From assembly GCF_000709345.1 (NCBI RefSeq), contig NZ_KL448323.1, forward strand, positions 2,672,346 to 2,736,345: a DNA stretch of 64,000 nucleotides, read 5' to 3'. The position numbers were made by a program, and so were the translations under genes. This DNA is from Polaromonas glacialis. Its GTDB lineage: Bacteria > Pseudomonadota > Gammaproteobacteria > Burkholderiales > Burkholderiaceae_C. The notes under the pieces were generated by a model. That model was not told the DNA's origin. It worked only from the letters and a program-made list of their open reading frames with translations, and searched no databases. Position 1 is the first letter of the stretch. Each line of letters starts with the position of its first letter. This document shows positions 8,890 through 17,640 of this stretch, one piece after another.

Positions 8890-9918
8890 CTACTTCAGAG
8901 GGTCAGGTTCGCGGACTGGCGGCGGCGTTGGCGCTTTGTCGCCCGCACCGTTCGACATCGCCCTGGGATGCGCGGCGTCGTAGATCTTGGCCAGGTGCTG
9001 GAAGTCGAGGCGCGTGTAGACCTGCGTGGTGGTGATGTTGGCATGACCCAGCAACTCCTGCACCGCGCGCAGGTCGCCGCTGGACTGCAGCACATGGCTG
9101 GCGAAGGAATGGCGCAGCATGTGCGGATGCACCGGCGTGGCCAGCCCGGCCTGCTGCGAGCGCTGCTTCAGGCGCACGCGGATGTGCTGCGGCGTGAGCC
9201 GGGTGCCGCGCTGGCTGATGAACAGCGCCTGGCTGCCTTCAGCATTGGGAACCGCCGAAGCGTTGCGCACTGACAGCCAGGCCTCCAGCGCCGCGAGCGC
9301 CGCGCCGCCCACCGGCACGCTGCGCCGCTTTTCGCCCTTGCCCAGCACATGCGCCTCGCCGGCATCGCGGTCGATCCAGCCGCGCGCCTGGCCGCTGGCC
9401 TGCGCATCGAGCCCGACCAGCTCGCCAATGCGCAGGCCGCAGCCGTAGAGCAGTTCGGTGATGCACCGGTCGCGCGCTTCCAGAAAGGCGTCAACGCCGG
9501 TGGCGTCGGCTTCAAAGCGGGCCAGCTGCACCGCCTCATCGACGCTCAGCGCCTTGGGCAGCGGCTTGGCGACCTTGGGCGAGCGCACGTCCTGCACCGG
9601 GTTGCCGGGCACCAGCCCCTCGCGGCCCAGCCAGGTGTAAAAACCGCGCCAGCCCGACAAAATCAAGGCAATGCCGCGACCGCTGCGCCCGGCGGAATGC
9701 ATCTGCGCCACCCAGCGCCGCAAGTGCGTGTGCTTGACATCCAGCAACGCCACGCCGGCCTTGCGCGCCTGGGCCTGCAGCTTTTGCAGGTCGGCGGTGT
9801 ACAGCTCCACGGTGCGGCTGGCGAGCCGCTTTTCCACCCGGACGTAAGCAAGGTAGCGAGTGACCAGCGGGTCCGGCGCTTCAGGCACGGCGTTTTGCGC
9901 GGGCGGCAGGCGCTTCAT
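8890..9918 (-). CDS. xerC: Tyrosine recombinase XerC
   Basis: Site-specific recombinase that with XerD resolves chromosome dimers at dif. 342 aa. The N-terminal SAM-like core-binding domain spans about residues 15-110. The catalytic residues are visible: Arg in YGCGLRIGEL, Lys in LGKGEKRRSVP, His-x-x-Arg in HMLRHSFASH, His in LGHANITTTQ and the nucleophile Tyr in TQVYTRLD. It overlaps the DUF484 gene by 4 nt (ATGA), the same order (DUF484-xerC) as in many proteobacteria, where dapF also precedes them. All three read leftward here. Confidence 0.95.
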   Translation of the reverse strand: MKRLPPAQNAVPEAPDPLVTRYLAYVRVEKRLASRTVELYTADLQKLQAQARKAGVALLDVKHTHLRRWVAQMHSAGRSGRGIALILSGWRGFYTWLGREGLVPGNPVQDVRSPKVAKPLPKALSVDEAVQLARFEADATGVDAFLEARDRCITELLYGCGLRIGELVGLDAQASGQARGWIDRDAGEAHVLGKGEKRRSVPVGGAALAALEAWLSVRNASAVPNAEGSQALFISQRGTRLTPQHIRVRLKQRSQQAGLATPVHPHMLRHSFASHVLQSSGDLRAVQELLGHANITTTQVYTRLDFQHLAKIYDAAHPRAMSNGAGDKAPTPPPVREPDPLK

Positions 9919-10634
9919 GCGACGTGTTCGGCGTGTCCGGCGGGCCGCAAGGCGAGCGGCGCCTGCAGGCGCGACAGCGCCGCGCCGGCCAGTTCGCCGA
10001 GCCGTTCAAGGAATTCGGTCCCCATGCCGCTGTGAAAACGCTGGGCATCGGGCGAGGCCAGAACCAGCAGGCCGGACACCGGCGCGTCCGGGCCGGTGCG
10101 CAGCGCAATCAGCGCCAGCGACTGCGCCTGCGCGGCTTGTGGTAGCCAGCGGGCGGCTTCAAAACCGCCGTTGACGCCGCAATAAGGCGCGCTCAGCGAC
10201 GCCGCGAAACTCCGCACATCGTCGCTGACATCCAGCGCGAAGCCTTCACCGGCATGCGCAGGGTCCACGCCCCACAGCCTGATGGCGGCCTGCGCAATCT
10301 GGAACTCGGCGGCAAGGCTCTCGACGATGGCGCCCGGCAGGTCGCGCGCCTGCGCCGTCTGGAGCAGCCGGCGCGTCCAGGACTGCATCTTGCCGGCGAT
10401 CACCAGGTTGTCCTGGCCGTGGCCGATCATCTCGGCCACGCGGGTTTCCAGCGCCTTGATTTTTTCCCGCAGCAATCTGGCCTGGCGCTCGGGCAGGCTG
10501 ACGACGCGGCTGTCGTGGCCGCTGGAAAGCTCCACGGAGGCCAGCAGTTCGGCATGGCGCTCGAAAAAATCCGGCGTTCGGGCCAGGAATTGGGCGATAT
10601 CGCCTTCGGCGATCGGGTATTGCAGGGAATTCAT
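9915..10634 (-). CDS. DUF484 family GAF-like protein
   Basis: 239-aa member of the DUF484 family, a GAF-like fold usually encoded between dapF and xerC (YigA in E. coli). It begins with IAQFLARTPDFFERHAELLA, the family signature, then a coiled region of about 50 residues (LPERQARLLREKIKALETRVAEM) and a GAF-like domain ending in ALRPAGHAEHVA. The stop overlaps the xerC start. Biochemical role is not established. Identification is from N-terminus, length and gene order. Confidence 0.88.
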   Translation of the reverse strand: MNSLQYPIAEGDIAQFLARTPDFFERHAELLASVELSSGHDSRVVSLPERQARLLREKIKALETRVAEMIGHGQDNLVIAGKMQSWTRRLLQTAQARDLPGAIVESLAAEFQIAQAAIRLWGVDPAHAGEGFALDVSDDVRSFAASLSAPYCGVNGGFEAARWLPQAAQAQSLALIALRTGPDAPVSGLLVLASPDAQRFHSGMGTEFLERLGELAGAALSRLQAPLALRPAGHAEHVA

Positions 10635-10695
10635 GCTGGCGTTGTCTCCATTTTTTTTATAACGGCTTCAAGCCTTGCGCAGGGATGCCGCCCGG

Positions 10696-11574
10696 TCAAA
10701 GCATATCGGGAATGTCAATCTCGGCTTCAAACACGGTCGTGGCCGGGCCGGTCATCAGCACCGGCGCATCGAGCGCGCCGCTCCATTCAATCGTCAGCGG
10801 GCCGCCGCGCGTCAGCACATCGACGCGCGCATCGAGCAGGCCGAGCCGGATGCCGGCCACCACCGCCGCGCAGGCGCCGGTGCCGCAGGCCAGCGTCTCG
10901 CCGGCGCCGCGTTCATAAACGCGCAGGCGAATCTGGCCACGACTGACGACCTGCATGAAGCCGGCGTTCACGCGCCTGGGGAAAGCCGCGTGGTGCTCGA
11001 TCAGCGGGCCGGTCTGCACGACCGGCGCGCTGTCCACGTCATCCACCAACTGCACCGCATGCGGATTTCCCATCGACACCACCGCTACCAAAACAGGAGC
11101 TGCTTGTGCAGGCGCAGCAAGCGCAAGCGGCCATTTTTGCCATGAACCGGCGGCTTGCGGCGTCAAACCGGCAGGGTTGAACGGGATGCGCGCCAGCTCG
11201 AACACCGGCGCGCCCATGTTCACCGTCACCCGGCCATCGGGCTGCATGCGCGGCTCGATGATGCCGGCCAGCGTCTTGACCTTCACCGCGCCCTTGGCGG
11301 TCAGGCCCTGCTCGCGAACGAAGCGCACAAAGCAGCGCGCGCCGTTGCCGCACTGTTCAACCTCGCCGCCGTCGGCGTTGTGGATCACGTATTCGAAGTC
11401 GATGCCTTCGCCCGGCGAGGGCCGCACCGTCAGAATCTGGTCGGCGCCAACGCCGAAGTGGCGGTCGGCCAGGAAACGGTAGTGCGCGGTGGTGAGGCCA
11501 AGGGAGCCACGGGTTTCGTCGAGCATCACGAAGTCGTTGCCCGCGCCCTGCATTTTGGTGAATCGGATTCGCAT
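10696..11574 (-). CDS. dapF: Diaminopimelate epimerase DapF, carrying a repeat-derived insert
   Basis: Converts LL- to meso-diaminopimelate for lysine and peptidoglycan synthesis. 292 aa from ATG 11574 ([16 protein letters not shown], the family N-terminus); an in-frame extension to 11649 is not conserved-looking. The two active-site cysteines are in [10 protein letters not shown] (about residue 80) and [11 protein letters not shown] (about 230). Between FNPAGLTPQ and [10 protein letters not shown] lies an unusual run, about [18 protein letters not shown]. It is encoded by antisense reading of the interspersed repeat (11083-11138) and makes this loop several residues longer than I expect for DapF. 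Both flanking motifs are intact, so the enzyme is probably functional. Confidence 0.95.
   Translation of the reverse strand: MRIRFTKMQGAGNDFVMLDETRGSLGLTTAHYRFLADRHFGVGADQILTVRPSPGEGIDFEYVIHNADGGEVEQCGNGARCFVRFVREQGLTAKGAVKVKTLAGIIEPRMQPDGRVTVNMGAPVFELARIPFNPAGLTPQAAGSWQKWPLALAAPAQAAPVLVAVVSMGNPHAVQLVDDVDSAPVVQTGPLIEHHAAFPRRVNAGFMQVVSRGQIRLRVYERGAGETLACGTGACAAVVAGIRLGLLDARVDVLTRGGPLTIEWSGALDAPVLMTGPATTVFEAEIDIPDML
11083..11138 (+). repeat. Interspersed repeat, copy 2, inside dapF
   Basis: Matches the repeat: GCTACCAAAA, then GGAGCTGCTTG, then AGCGCAAGCGGCCATTTTT. It is read in frame on the antisense strand by dapF and codes a loop peptide there. Confidence 0.75.
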
Positions 11575-11657
11575 GGGGCGCATTATCAGCTGCACCCTGC
11601 GCTGCGCAGAAGCAGTTCGTGGCATGGCGCCAACACACCGGCAAGGCACGGCAGGGC

Positions 11658-12137
11658 TCAGGAATTTTTTCGCGCCACCTGCGCCCAGACCGTTTCGGCC
11701 GTCGGCGCCAGTGCGTCGGTCGTGCGAAAAAGCCGGACTTCCAGCGGCACGTCCCCTTGCTGACCCGCAGCGCCCACAAGCCGTCCGTCAGCCATCTCGG
11801 CGCTCACCAGACTGTGCGGCAGCCATGCCACGCCGCGCCCTTCGAGCGCCATGGTCTTGAGCAGAACGGCGTGGTGCGAGGTCATCACCGGCTTGAAGCG
11901 CTGCGCATCGAACGCGCCGGGCAGCTGGTCGCGCATGATCTGGCCCAGCCCAGACGCCTCGCTGTAGGCCGGCACCGGCAAGGGTTCATGGGCGCCGCCA
12001 TCGATGCGGTGCTGCGGCTGGCCGCCGGCATCGGGCACGCTCACCGGCACCAGCCGGTCCTCGCCGACGCAGGCAAAGCTGACCTCGGGCGGCAGCGTGG
12101 CCGCAGCACAGCAAAAACTGCATGCGGCGCTGCCGCA
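11658..12137 (-). pseudogene. LysR-type regulator remnant, C-terminal effector domain only
   Basis: The readable frame (stop at 11658) gives a LysR effector-domain end: LPPEVSFACVGEDRLVPV, KTMALEGRGVAWLPHSLV and a C-terminal [13 protein letters not shown]. No helix-turn-helix half exists. Reading back from about 12096 the frame degrades (a FLLCC-like stretch appears in another frame) and reaches a stop at 12140. The gene therefore lost at least its N-terminal 150 residues. A divergent tartrate dehydratase fragment abuts it, suggesting it once regulated that gene. A GTG at 12050 could start a 130-aa product, but this would have no DNA-binding domain. Confidence 0.8.
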
Positions 12138-12176
12138 TCAACTCTTCACAGGCCTGGTAGCTTCGGCTACGGCTTC

Positions 12177-12686
12177 AACTCCAACGGCCGCTACGGCCAG
12201 GCGATGGCGCAATACCCGCTGTTCTGGTACGAGGAAGCCGGCGACCCGCTGGACTACGAGCTGCAGGCCCGGCTGGGCGAGCACTACACCGGCCCGATGG
12301 CCACCGGCGAAAACCTGTTCTCGATGCAGGACGCGCGCAACCTGATCCGCCACGGCGGCATGCACAAGGACCGCGACTGGCTGCAGTTCGACTGCGCGTT
12401 GAGCTACGGCCTGGTCGAGTATTTGCGCACGCTGGACATGCTCAAGGACCACGGCTGGTCGCCCAGCCGCTGCGTGCCGCACGGCGGCCACCAGATGTCG
12501 CTGGCGATTGCCGCCGGCCTGGGGCTGGGCGGCAACGAGTCCTACCCCGACCTGTTCCAGCCCTACGGCGGCTTTCCGGACGGCGTGAAGGTGGAAAACG
12601 GCTACGTGACGCTGCCGCCGCTGCCCGGCATCGGCTTCGAGGGCAAGGCGGACCTGTATGCGGAAATGAAGGCGCTGACGAACTGA
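12177..12686 (+). pseudogene. D-tartrate dehydratase remnant, C-terminal part only (enolase superfamily)
   Basis: About 170 codons matching the end of a mandelate racemase/enolase-superfamily sugar-acid dehydratase: QYPLFWYEEAGDPLDYELQ, GPMATGENLFSMQDARNL, RDWLQFDCALSYGLVEYL, CVPHGGHQMSLAIAAGLGLG, PDLFQPYGGFPDG and PGIGFEGKADLYAEMKAL. This pattern is that of D(-)-tartrate dehydratase (about 390 aa). The N-terminal capping domain and the first metal ligands are absent. The frame stays open upstream into unrelated sequence, so no native start remains. With the LysR fragment on the other strand it marks a deletion across an old divergent promoter. Confidence 0.85.
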
Positions 12687-12734
12687 AACCTCTTTGCACC
12701 GCGCCGGGTAGGCGGATTTTCCATCGGCACAGCT

Positions 12735-12788
12735 GCTACCAAAAAAGTAGCTACTTTCGCCCGCCCATCAAGCGCAAACGGCCATTTA
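12735..12788 (+). repeat. Interspersed repeat, copy 3
   Basis: GCTACCAAAAAAGTAGCTAC, then GCCCGCCCATCAAGCGCAAACGGCCATTT. Lies 50 bp after the tartrate dehydratase remnant, at the edge of an AT-rich stretch. Confidence 0.8.
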
Positions 12789-13177
12789 GACCATGATTTG
12801 GCAGCGGTGGCCGCTGGCGAATGAATTATGAGGAATGCGCGGTTGACACAAGGTCGTCCAGCCGCCGCATGAAAGAAAAGCGCCCGGTGCTATCGGTTCT
12901 GTGCAGGGAGTCTGGTTTACCTGGCTTGTATCGAATGGAAAATCGGTATTCTTTTTATTATCGATTGAGTCGATGACGAGAGTATTAATAGTTACTTATT
13001 ATTCAATACGTCACATATTATTTGCCGCATTCCTTGAAACTTTAATTACAGGAATATTCAAAATTTACGAGACCGAATCAATAAAATCCGATTAGCATCA
13101 ATTTAAGGAATGCAGTTCGACTGACCAACTGCAAGCCTGCATCTGTCTGTTGGGCAAGCAAGCGGGAGGATTTCATC
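12789..13177. other. AT-rich intergenic stretch, no supported gene
   Basis: About 390 bp; 12930-13110 is markedly AT-rich compared with the rest of the window. A 64-codon plus frame (12901-13095, hydrophobic, starting MQGVWFTWLV) is open, but its composition follows the local AT content and it has no recognisable domain. The end (13140-13177) carries GCGGGAGGA before the methyltransferase start, a good ribosome binding site. The stretch may hold a promoter for that gene or be acquired DNA. Confidence 0.5.
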
Positions 13178-13870
13178 ATGTCCATTACAAGCGTTTTAGC
13201 CAAGCGGTTTTCAAACTACGACAACCAGCAGTCCGTCGGATCAAAGCTGAGGACCAAACGCATCGCTCCCTTGCTGGAGATGATTGACGACGTTTTCAAC
13301 AAGCATGGCAAGGTGTCCGTCATAGACATAGGCGGGTCGGAGCAGTATTGGGGAATCGTGCCCTTGCAATACCTGACAGAGCGCCATGTCAAGATCACCG
13401 TTGTCAATCTTCCGGGAAGCCGATTACCCCCGGACCATGGCCCCTTCCGGTTTGTTGAATCGGATGGCTGCGACCTGGCTCGTTTCGGCGACAAGTCATT
13501 TCACATCGCCCATTCAAATTCCGTCCTGGAGCACGTCGGCGACTGGCAGCGAAAGGTTCAATTCGTCAAGGAACTTGAACGCGTCTCGCAGGCCTACTTT
13601 GTTCAAACGCCGAACTTCTGGTTTCCGATCGAGCCTCATTTCATGACGCCGTTTTTTCACTGGCTTCCCGCACCCGCGCGCATCTGGCTGGTCAGGCACT
13701 TCAAGCTGGGGCATTTTGAAATAGCGGAGTCCGTGGGTGACGCGGTCATGCTGGTGGAGCATGCCGGCCTGGTGACCAATGACATGTTCCGCTACCTCTT
13801 CAAGGACGCCCGCATCCTGACGGAACGGTTTTTCGGGCTCCCCAAGTCGTTCATCGCCGTGAAGAAATAA
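13178..13870 (+). CDS. Class I SAM-dependent methyltransferase, substrate unknown
   Basis: 230-aa protein with a methyltransferase Rossmann core. Motif I is VSVIDIGGSEQYWG (about residues 47-60), followed by VKITVVNLPGSRLP, ESDGCDLARFGDKSFHIAHSNSVLEHVGD (motifs II-IV, residues 90-120) and YFVQTPNFWFPIEPHF. The last is typical of methyltransferase-11/23 proteins found in polysaccharide and natural-product loci. The start ATG 13178 has GGGAGGA 9 nt upstream. It stands alone after an AT-rich region next to decayed genes, so horizontal acquisition is possible. I cannot name the substrate. Confidence 0.85.
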   Translation: MSITSVLAKRFSNYDNQQSVGSKLRTKRIAPLLEMIDDVFNKHGKVSVIDIGGSEQYWGIVPLQYLTERHVKITVVNLPGSRLPPDHGPFRFVESDGCDLARFGDKSFHIAHSNSVLEHVGDWQRKVQFVKELERVSQAYFVQTPNFWFPIEPHFMTPFFHWLPAPARIWLVRHFKLGHFEIAESVGDAVMLVEHAGLVTNDMFRYLFKDARILTERFFGLPKSFIAVKK

Positions 13871-14004
13871 GGCGATGGCCGGCGGAATTCTCCTGACTTC
13901 GAGAACTTTCGCGGCGCATGGGTTTTGACAGGCAAGTGCTCGGCCCAAGGCAGTAAGTGCCATCGGCGTGCAGCAAGAACTGGCCCCAAAAGCCATAATC
14001 CGCC

Positions 14005-15645
14005 ATGGTCCGACCCACCCAACTCCTGTACCCCCAGCGCGATCCAGCGCCCACCCGCCCGGCCGCCACCGTGCTGCTGCTGCGCGACACGCCGCAAGGC
14101 ATTGAAGTGCTGATGACCCGGCGCTCCATGACGGCCAGCTTTGCAGCCGGCGCCTACGTCTTTCCCGGCGGCGGCATCGATGCGGCCGACGCGCAAGCGC
14201 ATGCGCAGTCCACACGCCGCGCCGGCCAGTCCGACCTGCAGCTGACGCAGGCCATCGCCGCCATCCGCGAAAGCTTCGAGGAACTCGGCGTGCTGCTCGC
14301 GCGCCATGCCGACGGCCGCCACATCAGCACCGAAGACATTGCCGCGCTCGACCGCAAGGCGCCGTTTGCCGCGCAGTGCCGGGAGCGCGGCCTTTTGCTG
14401 GCGGGCGCGGAAGTTTTCACGCTGGCCCACTGGATCACCGACCGCGACTTGCCGCGCCGCTTCGACGTGCCCTTCCTGGTCGCCCGCATGCCGCAAGGCC
14501 AGACGCCCGTGGCCGACGAAACCGAGCAGTTCGAGCCCAGCTGGGTGCGCCCGGCCGAGGCACTGGCGCGGCACGAGGCCGGCACGTTCTTCATGATCTT
14601 TCCGACCATCCGCACGCTGGAGCGCCTGGCGCGGTACGCCAGCGTCGAGGCGGTGCTGAGCGCCTGCGCGCATGAAAAGCCGCTGTGGATTTCCTGCCCG
14701 CGCGCCGGCCTGCTGGGCGGCCAGGATGCGCGCTACATGGAGATTGATGCGCCCTACGGCGAACTGGCGCTGACCAGCCCCGACGGCCAGATCGTGCATT
14801 CGCTCGACTGGCAGTTCGAGCAAGCCGTGCCGCTCTTGAGGAACGTCATGCGCCTGACCGCGCCCAATCCCGGCGTCATGACCGGCCCCGGCACCAACAG
14901 CTATATCGTCGGCACGGCAGACACCGGCTACATCGTGATTGACCCGGGGCCGGACCACGAGGCGCACATCCGGCGCCTGTTTGACGCGACCGGCGGGCGC
15001 ATCGAGGCAATCGTCTGCACGCATTCGCATCCCGACCATTCGCCGGGCGCCAGGCCGCTGCAGGCGCTGTGCGCGCACCGGCCGCCGATCCTGGGCCTGC
15101 CTTCGGCCGCTACCGCGCGCGCCGATTCCCGGTTCGCTCCTGACCGCTCGCTATTAAATCAGGAGCTGCTCACGCTTACCCATCAAGCGCAAATACACAC
15201 TTTGAAGGTTTATTTCACCCCCGGCCACGCCGCCAACCATGTCTGCCTGGTGCTGGTCGAAGACGGCCTGCTGTTTTCGGGCGACCACATCCTGAACGGC
15301 AGCACGACCATCATCAATCCGCCCGATGGCGAGATGAGCGCCTACCTCGATTCGCTGGACCGGCTCACCGACGCCTGCAACGCGCACGAGATCGACTTCA
15401 TCATTCCGGCGCACGGCCATGTACTGGGCGAAGCACCGCAGGCGATTGCGCAGCTCAGGGCGCATCGCCTGAAGCGCGAAGCCAAGGTGGCGGCAGCGAT
15501 GACGGCCCTGCCTGAAGGCACGCTGAACGACTGGGTGGCGCGGGCCTATGACGACACCGACCCGCGCCTGTGGCCCATCGCCCTGCGCTCGCTGCAGGCG
15601 CATGTCGAGCGGATCGAGGCGCTTGCGGCCTTGCGTCCCGCATGA
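14005..15645 (+). CDS. NUDIX hydrolase - metallo-beta-lactamase-fold fusion protein
   Basis: 546 aa with two enzymatic halves. Residues 15-230 are a NUDIX domain: VLLLRDTPQGIEVLMTRR, FPGGGIDAAD, and a Nudix helix end RESFEELGVLLA separated from the glycines by about 30 residues, as in expanded NUDT19-like members. Residues 275-520 are an MBL-fold hydrolase: NPGVMTGPGTNSYIVG, the metal motif THSHPDHSPGA, FTPGHAANH, LLFSGDHILNG and IPAHGHVL. A winged-helix tail (LRAHRLKREAKV) resembles LACTB2. A nucleotide- or CoA-derived substrate is plausible. A repeat copy inside the MBL half codes about LLNQELLTLTHQAQIHTLKV. No adjacent operon partner. Confidence 0.9.
   Translation: MVRPTQLLYPQRDPAPTRPAATVLLLRDTPQGIEVLMTRRSMTASFAAGAYVFPGGGIDAADAQAHAQSTRRAGQSDLQLTQAIAAIRESFEELGVLLARHADGRHISTEDIAALDRKAPFAAQCRERGLLLAGAEVFTLAHWITDRDLPRRFDVPFLVARMPQGQTPVADETEQFEPSWVRPAEALARHEAGTFFMIFPTIRTLERLARYASVEAVLSACAHEKPLWISCPRAGLLGGQDARYMEIDAPYGELALTSPDGQIVHSLDWQFEQAVPLLRNVMRLTAPNPGVMTGPGTNSYIVGTADTGYIVIDPGPDHEAHIRRLFDATGGRIEAIVCTHSHPDHSPGARPLQALCAHRPPILGLPSAATARADSRFAPDRSLLNQELLTLTHQAQIHTLKVYFTPGHAANHVCLVLVEDGLLFSGDHILNGSTTIINPPDGEMSAYLDSLDRLTDACNAHEIDFIIPAHGHVLGEAPQAIAQLRAHRLKREAKVAAAMTALPEGTLNDWVARAYDDTDPRLWPIALRSLQAHVERIEALAALRPA
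15150..15203 (+). repeat. Interspersed repeat, copy 4, inside the NUDIX-MBL gene
   Basis: GCTATTAAATCAGGAGCTGC, CATCAAGCGCAAATACACAC. It is in the same orientation as the gene and read in frame. Confidence 0.75.
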
Positions 15646-15764
15646 AGCGCAATCAGGCGCAACACTTGCTTGCCGTTGGAGCCTTATACTTTTCTTCAGT
15701 CGTTCCGCCGCTTGAGGCTTCGGGCTGACCGGGCGACTGCCACTTAACTCTTACGGGATGCTCC

Positions 15765-16625
15765 ATGCCAACGATCACGACGCGACACTTTCTGAAAACC
15801 TCCGGCGTCCTGCTGGCCGGCCTGGTGCTGGCAGCCTGCGGCAAGCAGGAGCCGGCAGCCCCCGCCGCCGGCGCGCCTGCAATGCCTCCACCGGCGGCCG
15901 CCGCCAAGGTCTATGTGGTTGGCACCGACGCCGCCTATGCGCCGTTTGAATCGCAGAACGACAAGGGCGAGATCGTCGGTTTTGACATCGACGTGGTGAA
16001 AGCCGCTGCCCAGAAGGCCGGCATCGAGGTCAAATTCCTGAACACGCCGTGGGAGGGTATCTTCAATTCGGTGGCCCAGGGCGACCGCGATTTTCTGGTG
16101 TCGGCCATCACCATCACGCCCGAGCGCCAGCAGACGCTGGATTTCTCGACGCCCTACTTTGATGCGCAGCAGCTGATTGCCGTCAAGAACGACTCGAAGA
16201 TCGCCAAGTTCGACGACCTGAAAAAACTCAAGGTCGGCGTGCAGAACGGCACGACCGGCGACGAGGTCATCACCAAGCTGCAGGGCAAGGACAGCGCCAA
16301 CATCAAGCGCTTCGAGTCCACGCCGCTGGCGCTAAAGGAAATGGAAGGCGGCGGCGTCGATGCCGTGGTGGCCGACAACGGCGTGGTGGTCCACTATGTG
16401 AACAACAACCCCGATTCAAAATTCAAGACCATCGCCGACAGCACTTTTGCATCCGAGCAGTACGGCATCGCGGTCAAGAAAGGCAACGCCGAACTGCTGG
16501 AAAAAATCAACAAAGGCCTGGCCGGCATCAAGGAAGATGGCACTTACGCCAAGATCTACACCCAGTATTTCGGTGCTGCCCCTGCTGTGGCAGGCGCAGC
16601 CCCCGCATCCGCTGCCGCCAAGTAA
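15765..16625 (+). CDS. Polar amino-acid ABC transporter substrate-binding lipoprotein
   Basis: 286-aa SBP_bac_3 family receptor. The N-terminus is a lipoprotein signal with lipobox VLAAC (Cys about residue 25), followed by an Ala/Pro-rich tether of about 20 residues. The family start VGTDAAYAPFESQNDKGEIV, then GFDIDVVKAAAQKAGI and the hinge FSTPYFDAQQLIAVKN, are clear. The C-terminus is Ala/Pro-rich. The ATG at 15765 follows a weak ribosome site. No permease or ATPase gene is next to it, so it is an orphan receptor in this window. The ligand is likely a polar amino acid (inference). Confidence 0.9.
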   Translation: MPTITTRHFLKTSGVLLAGLVLAACGKQEPAAPAAGAPAMPPPAAAAKVYVVGTDAAYAPFESQNDKGEIVGFDIDVVKAAAQKAGIEVKFLNTPWEGIFNSVAQGDRDFLVSAITITPERQQTLDFSTPYFDAQQLIAVKNDSKIAKFDDLKKLKVGVQNGTTGDEVITKLQGKDSANIKRFESTPLALKEMEGGGVDAVVADNGVVVHYVNNNPDSKFKTIADSTFASEQYGIAVKKGNAELLEKINKGLAGIKEDGTYAKIYTQYFGAAPAVAGAAPASAAAK

Positions 16626-16676
16626 ACCCTGACCTGAGATGCAGCGCACCGGCCCACGGCGGGCGGGCGCTGCATC

Positions 16677-17591
16677 TCAGGCGCCCGGCCGCCCCAGGCC
16701 ATGCAGCAACTGCCCGCGCGCCGCCTCGGTGATGGCCGCCACGCACGGATGCGTGATGCGCCGCTCGACCGTGACGGCGAAGAAGTCTTCCACCATCTCG
16801 CTGGTATGGCCAATCACCTCGACCCCGTATTGCGCCACCGTCTCGGCCTCCAGCACGCTGGCCGACATGAAGATGCCCCGGCCTTCGCGTCCAAAAGCCT
16901 TCATCAGCGCGCCATCGTCGAACTCGCCAATGATGCGGGGGTGAATCTGGTGCTTGGTGAACCAGCTGTCGAGCTGTTTGCGCACCGATGAGGCGGCACT
17001 CAGGATCAGCAGCGGCGCATCGTTCAGGCACTGCGGAAAATCGCCCTTGAGCGTGCTTTTAAGCCCCGGCGTGCAGAAAAAACTCATGGGCGTGCTGCCC
17101 AGCGGGTGGTTGAAGGCCTTGATGCTGACGCGGCCCGACATCGGCTCGTCGGCCATCACCAGGTCCAGGCGGTGCAGCGCCAGCTGGGCGAGCAAATCCG
17201 GAAACTTGCCTTCGCTGCAGATTAGCCGCACCGGCTGCTTCATCGCCAGCGCGGGCTCCAGCAAATGGTAGACCATCGACTTGGCCACCGAATCGGCCAC
17301 GCCGACCCGGAAGTCCAGCGTCTTCTGGCCGCCGCTGGCCTGGCGCAGGGCCGTTTCCATTTCAGCCCCCAGCGTGAATATCTGGTCGGCATAGCCCAGC
17401 GCCAGCCGGCCTTCGTCGGTCAGCTCTAACTGTCGTCCGCTCTTGCGGAACAGCTGGCGCCCCAGCCAGGCCTCCAGCAGCTTGATCTGCCCGGACAGCG
17501 TCTGCGGCGTGGTGTGCAGCTGCTCGCCGGCGCGATTGATGCCGCCGGCCTTGGCCGTGACCCAAAAGTAATGCAGGTGCTTGAAGTTCAT
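16677..17591 (-). CDS. LysR-family regulator, NhaR-like
   Basis: 304 aa. The N-terminal winged helix (MNFKHLHYFWVTAKAGGINRA, then AGEQLHTTPQTLSGQIKLLE) is of the NhaR type, with the unusual FWV and TPQTLSGQI in place of the common TQPAVSRQI. The effector domain covers about residues 90-300. NhaR proteins activate nhaA or related genes in response to sodium, but no antiporter gene is nearby, so the target is unknown. Divergent from the Rrf2 gene across 159 bp holding an inverted repeat that could be its operator. Confidence 0.88.
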   Translation of the reverse strand: MNFKHLHYFWVTAKAGGINRAGEQLHTTPQTLSGQIKLLEAWLGRQLFRKSGRQLELTDEGRLALGYADQIFTLGAEMETALRQASGGQKTLDFRVGVADSVAKSMVYHLLEPALAMKQPVRLICSEGKFPDLLAQLALHRLDLVMADEPMSGRVSIKAFNHPLGSTPMSFFCTPGLKSTLKGDFPQCLNDAPLLILSAASSVRKQLDSWFTKHQIHPRIIGEFDDGALMKAFGREGRGIFMSASVLEAETVAQYGVEVIGHTSEMVEDFFAVTVERRITHPCVAAITEAARGQLLHGLGRPGA

Positions 17592-17640
17592 GCTGTGGTT
17601 CCCCTGAAATGAAGTGCTTGCTGTCGAATCAGCTTGATAG

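Noticed and set aside
12901..13095. 64-codon hydrophobic plus frame in AT-rich DNA
   Set aside because: Low complexity from AT content, no homology recognised; could be chance.
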